From: Chloroflexota bacterium
Lineage (GTDB): Bacteria > Chloroflexota > Anaerolineae > Anaerolineales > Anaerolineaceae
Direction of reading: 5' to 3'
Length of the DNA: 12,582 bases
Assembly (NCBI GenBank): GCA_023434145.1
Contig: JAEYTI010000158.1
Coordinates: 1-12,582, forward strand
The stretch's first letter is position 1, and every line of letters starts with the position of its first letter. Below are positions 12,173 to 12,582 of this stretch, piece by piece. A model generated the notes under the pieces. The model was not told the DNA's origin and searched no databases. It saw nothing but the letters and a program-made list of their open reading frames with translations. Position numbers and translations under genes: made by a program.

Positions 12173-12210
12173 ACACGCGCCGGGCATAAACTCCGGCGCG
12201 TGTTTCATTT
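12173..12210 (+). terminator. Intrinsic terminator after the lipoprotein gene
   Basis: ACACGCGCCGG (12173-12183) pairs perfectly with CCGGCGCGTGT (12193-12203), loop GCATAAACT, followed by TTCATTTT. A GC-rich stem with a T-rich tail 22 nt after the stop codon is a good fit for Rho-independent termination. Confidence 0.8.
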
Positions 12211-12213
12211 TAA

Positions 12214-12256
12214 GTCGGTCGTGAAAGGTGCCCTCTGGGTGCCTTTCACAACCGAC
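12214..12256 (+). repeat. 43-nt hairpin downstream of the lipoprotein terminator
   Basis: GTCGGT (12214-12219) pairs with ACCGAC (12251-12256). After one C/A mismatch, GTGAAAGGTGCCC (12221-12233) pairs with GGGTGCCTTTCAC (12237-12249) through 11 Watson-Crick pairs and two G-U pairs if transcribed on the plus strand, loop TCT. It abuts element copy B. The G-U pairs suggest that, if it is an RNA, the plus strand is the structured one. Confidence 0.6.
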
Positions 12257-12279
12257 AACGTTTATGTGCAGCGCTACCG

Positions 12280-12453
12280 CAGCGGCTTTTTTCTGTACAT
12301 TGCGGGCTTCGCCCGCCTGAAAAATCATTTTTGGAGTTTTGAAAAAGCAAAGCGTTTTAAAAACTACAAAAACTCTATATACGGCTCCCAAAGGGCGCGG
12401 CTCCCAAAGAGCGCGATACCATTGTGGCAGCCCGCCAGGGCTGAGCAGTTACT
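12280..12453 (-). repeat. Structured intergenic element, copy B (minus orientation)
   Basis: Read on the minus strand from 12453, the order is: block AGTAACTGCTCAGCCCTG... at 12453-12398; a tandem repeat of its last unit, CTTTGGGAGCCG, at 12397-12382; an imperfect palindromic core at 12372-12328 (18-bp arms, 16 paired, 9-nt loop); and AGGCGGGCGAAGCCCG at 12318-12303, with a GCCGCTGCGG segment beyond. Order, spacing and sequence match copy A (9757-9932). In the last block, the single difference between the copies (C versus T) keeps the stem through a G-U pair. The element fills most of the 325-nt gap between the lipoprotein gene and the transposase remnant, and starts 23 nt past the transposase stop. 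Confidence 0.65.
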
Positions 12454-12475
12454 AAATAAGACCTGCTATTAGGAG

Positions 12476-12582
12476 TCAAGAGGCAGTTTTGGGCTGGCGG
12501 ACTTCGTAGGGCCGGTTCTCTTTGAGGATGGTGTAAATGCGGATTAGCAGCTTGCGGCAGACCGCACCCAGCGCAGTGCCGT
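12476..12582 (-). mobile_element. IS110-family transposase, C-terminal part (gene runs off the window)
   Basis: The minus strand from the window edge reads, in frame, GTALGAVCRKLLIRIYTILK then ENRPYEVRQPKTAS and a TGA at 12478-12476 (34 residues). The ALGAVxRKLL-IxYxxLKxxRPY pattern is the characteristic C-terminal end of IS110/IS116/IS902-type transposases, DEDD/serine enzymes that in this family are guided by a bridge RNA encoded in the element's non-coding end. Whether the element is intact cannot be seen. The insertion boundary is not identifiable; the neighbouring structured element could be its end or its target. Confidence 0.8.

Noticed and set aside
12382..12410. Possible CRISPR-like or tandem array from the repeated CGGCTCCCAAAG unit
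   Set aside because: There are only two units with no spacers, and both belong to the structured element. No cas genes are in the window.
12200..12472. Plus-strand open frame of 90 codons near the right edge
   Set aside because: It runs through the 12214-12256 hairpin and repeat element copy B. The product is basic and repetitive with no family resemblance and no ribosome binding site.

Overview
The window looks like a chromosomal stretch of a moderately GC-rich environmental bacterium. The best guess is Chloroflexota (Anaerolineae-like), inferred from a lipoprotein that joins a Thr/Pro-rich stalk to an NBR1-type Ig-like domain, the general protein repertoire, and gene gaps filled with long near-perfect palindromes. 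No taxonomic marker gene is present, so this is an inference.

Layout. A long run of co-oriented minus-strand genes fills 1-8541. In transcription order it reads: NTF2/SnoaL-like protein (8158-8541), AKR5-type aldo/keto reductase (7246-8097), a second aldo/keto reductase (6192-7157), DUF2255 protein (5728-6120), EamA/DMT transporter (4756-5727), YajO-type aldo/keto reductase (3656-4639), APH-family phosphotransferase with its own promoter (2643-3539), MOSC protein (1927-2580), PfkB sugar/nucleoside kinase (1005-1925), RraA-like protein (131-856) and the first codons of another gene (1-29). An AraC_N-type regulator (8706-9653) diverges from the head of this run. It is followed on the plus strand by a tandem-GGDEF protein with a C-terminal ribbon-helix-helix-like segment (10013-11194) and the NBR1-Ig lipoprotein (11470-12150). 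The right edge holds the C-terminus of an IS110-family transposase on the minus strand (12476-12582).

How the genes may work together. An AraC_N regulator beside three aldo/keto reductases, an NTF2-like protein and a DMT exporter resembles carbonyl-stress modules such as YqhC with dkgA in E. coli. A regulated carbonyl-detoxification cluster is the most economical reading. The MOSC-PfkB-RraA set is tightly packed (1-nt gap between the first two) and looks like a small catabolic or repair operon of unknown substrate.

Unusual content. (i) A GGDEF-GGDEF-RHH architecture that could join c-di-GMP chemistry to DNA binding, with a 12-bp palindrome just upstream of its start. (ii) Two diverged copies, in opposite orientation, of a structured intergenic element of about 150-175 nt with conserved flanks and a variable palindromic core; one copy lies directly downstream of the IS110 transposase. 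(iii) Long hairpins in nearly every gene gap of more than 60 nt, including a 24-bp and a 23-bp perfect stem. (iv) Two genes whose -10 box lies so close to the start codon that leaderless translation is likely. No tRNA, rRNA or CRISPR array was seen.
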